5,426 nt of DNA from Acidobacteriaceae bacterium. GTDB taxonomy: Bacteria; Acidobacteriota; Terriglobia; Terriglobales; Acidobacteriaceae. Each line of letters starts with the position of its first letter. Within the stretch, counting starts at the first letter, position 1. A model generated the notes under the pieces. It ran no database searches. It saw nothing but the letters and a program-made list of their open reading frames with translations, and was not told the DNA's origin. Position numbers and translations under genes: made by a program. The stretch is taken from contig PLUJ01000066.1 in assembly GCA_003165455.1 (NCBI GenBank), positions 1 to 5,426 of the forward strand, in the 5' to 3' direction. Below, piece after piece: positions 4,608 to 5,426 of the stretch.

Positions 4608-5426
4608 ATGAAGATCTCTTCTCAAAACCTGCATTTCAATTCCCGAATTCCCAATCATCGGACCGGCAAAGAGCCAACGCTGCCAACCACCATCGTGCGC
4701 ATGCCCATCGCGGAGCTGAAACGCGATCCTGAGAATGCCCGAGAGCACAGTGATCGCCAGATCAAGCAACTGGCGAAAAGCATTCGCGACTTTGGTTTCA
4801 TCTGCCCCGTGATAATCGATGGATCGCAAGCCGTTCTTGGAGGTCATGCTCGCATCAAGGCTGCCGAGCACCTGGGCCTCAAGGAAGTACCCACCATTAG
4901 CATTCATCACCTTTCCGCATCACAGCGCCGCGCATTCATGATTGCCGACAACCGGCTTGCGGAGCAGGCATCCTGGAACAAGGAATTTCTTGCCAAACAA
5001 CTGAAAGAGCTGCTCGAAGTGGACCTGGATTTCGATCTAGAAGCCACTGGCTTTGAAGTCGGTGAGATCGACATCTTAATCGAGAGTCTCACTCCGGCAA
5101 TCGAAGGCAGAATCGATCCTGCCGACTCCCTGCCAGAAATCCAGGATGCGAAACCGGTCTCGAAAACCGGGGACCTGTGGTTGCTCCGTCGCCATCGAGT
5201 TCTCTGTGGGAACTCATTGAACGAAACCAGCTTTCGTCTGCTCGTGCAAAACCGCAAAGCGCAAATGGTTTTTGTGGACCCGCCTTACAACGTCCCGATT
5301 ATTGGTCACGCAGCTGGCTTGGGAGCGATCCAGCACCGCGATTTTGCTATGGCGAGGGGTGAAATGAATCGCAGCGAATACACAGACTTTTTGTCGCAGA
5401 GCTTCGAGCTATTGTCCCGCCACAGC
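4608..5426 (+). CDS. ParB-domain/DNA methyltransferase fusion, 3' partial
   Basis: The frame is open from a TAA at 4548 to the window edge, and ATG 4608 is its first standard start. The ribosome binding site is weak. The 273 visible residues begin with a ParB/Srx-like domain (about 29-97; DPENAREHS at 40-48, GGHAR at 78-82 corresponding to the ParB GxxR box). A helical linker with ADNRLAEQASWN (113-124) follows. From about residue 185 it becomes an N4-cytosine/N6-adenine methyltransferase: GDLWLLRRHRVLCGNS (188-203), then catalytic motif IV DPPYNVPI (224-231), then HRDFAMARGEMNRSEY (243-258). The catalytic motif precedes the S-adenosylmethionine-binding FxGxG motif, which must lie beyond the window, so this is a beta-type enzyme. 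The family usually has over 400 residues, so roughly a third or more is missing. These enzymes commonly occur in prophages and mobile elements without a partner restriction gene. Target base and site cannot be read from the sequence. Confidence 0.92.
   Translation, partial: MKISSQNLHFNSRIPNHRTGKEPTLPTTIVRMPIAELKRDPENAREHSDRQIKQLAKSIRDFGFICPVIIDGSQAVLGGHARIKAAEHLGLKEVPTISIHHLSASQRRAFMIADNRLAEQASWNKEFLAKQLKELLEVDLDFDLEATGFEVGEIDILIESLTPAIEGRIDPADSLPEIQDAKPVSKTGDLWLLRRHRVLCGNSLNETSFRLLVQNRKAQMVFVDPPYNVPIIGHAAGLGAIQHRDFAMARGEMNRSEYTDFLSQSFELLSRHS

Noticed and set aside
4362..4910. 182-codon minus frame opposite the start of the methyltransferase gene
   Set aside because: It overlaps the ParB domain and the end of the 4113 gene, both supported by motifs. 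The minus reading shows no family resemblance.

Overview
The window looks like chromosomal DNA of a soil-type bacterium, most likely an acidobacterium (Acidobacteriota). The best clue is the left-hand gene, which encodes a tandem-repeat GloVer (Gloeobacter/Verrucomicrobium, TIGR03803-type) protein, a family common in Acidobacteria and Verrucomicrobia. Moderately high GC fits this. The recombinase, DUF2924 and ParB-methyltransferase types are widely shared among soil bacteria, including Rhizobiales, so they do not fix the taxon. The assignment is an inference from remembered family distributions.

Layout. (1) 3-944, plus strand: the 3' end of the GloVer repeat protein, probably part of the resident genome. 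(2) 945-1582: about 640 bp without a convincing gene. Its right half (about 1332-1582) is full of short perfect dyads and copies of CAGGGA(A), and it abuts the recombinase stop codon. (3) 1583-3346, minus strand: an intact 587-residue large serine recombinase. (4) 3436-3801, minus strand: a DUF2924 protein directly upstream. Its conserved C-terminal motif lies beyond an in-frame amber codon, and the extended frame overlaps the recombinase start as ATGA. (5) 3802-4112: a divergent intergenic region with possible traces of a degraded upstream gene and a dyad before the plus-strand gene. (6) 4113-4511, plus strand: a small basic protein of unknown function with an AT-hook-like N terminus. (7) 4608 to the window end, plus strand: a ParB-like N-terminal domain fused to a beta-type N4/N6 DNA methyltransferase, cut off after the DPPY motif.

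Taken together, items 2-7 look like one end of an integrated mobile element (prophage-like or integrative). A site-specific serine recombinase and its DUF2924 partner read toward the host gene, while DNA-binding and DNA-modification genes read inward. The recombinase would move the element, and the structured block beside it is the best candidate for its target site or a control region. The methyltransferase would modify element or host DNA. The other end lies outside the window, so element boundaries cannot be proven here. The most notable observations are the amber-interrupted DUF2924 gene and the structured CAGGGA block downstream of the recombinase.
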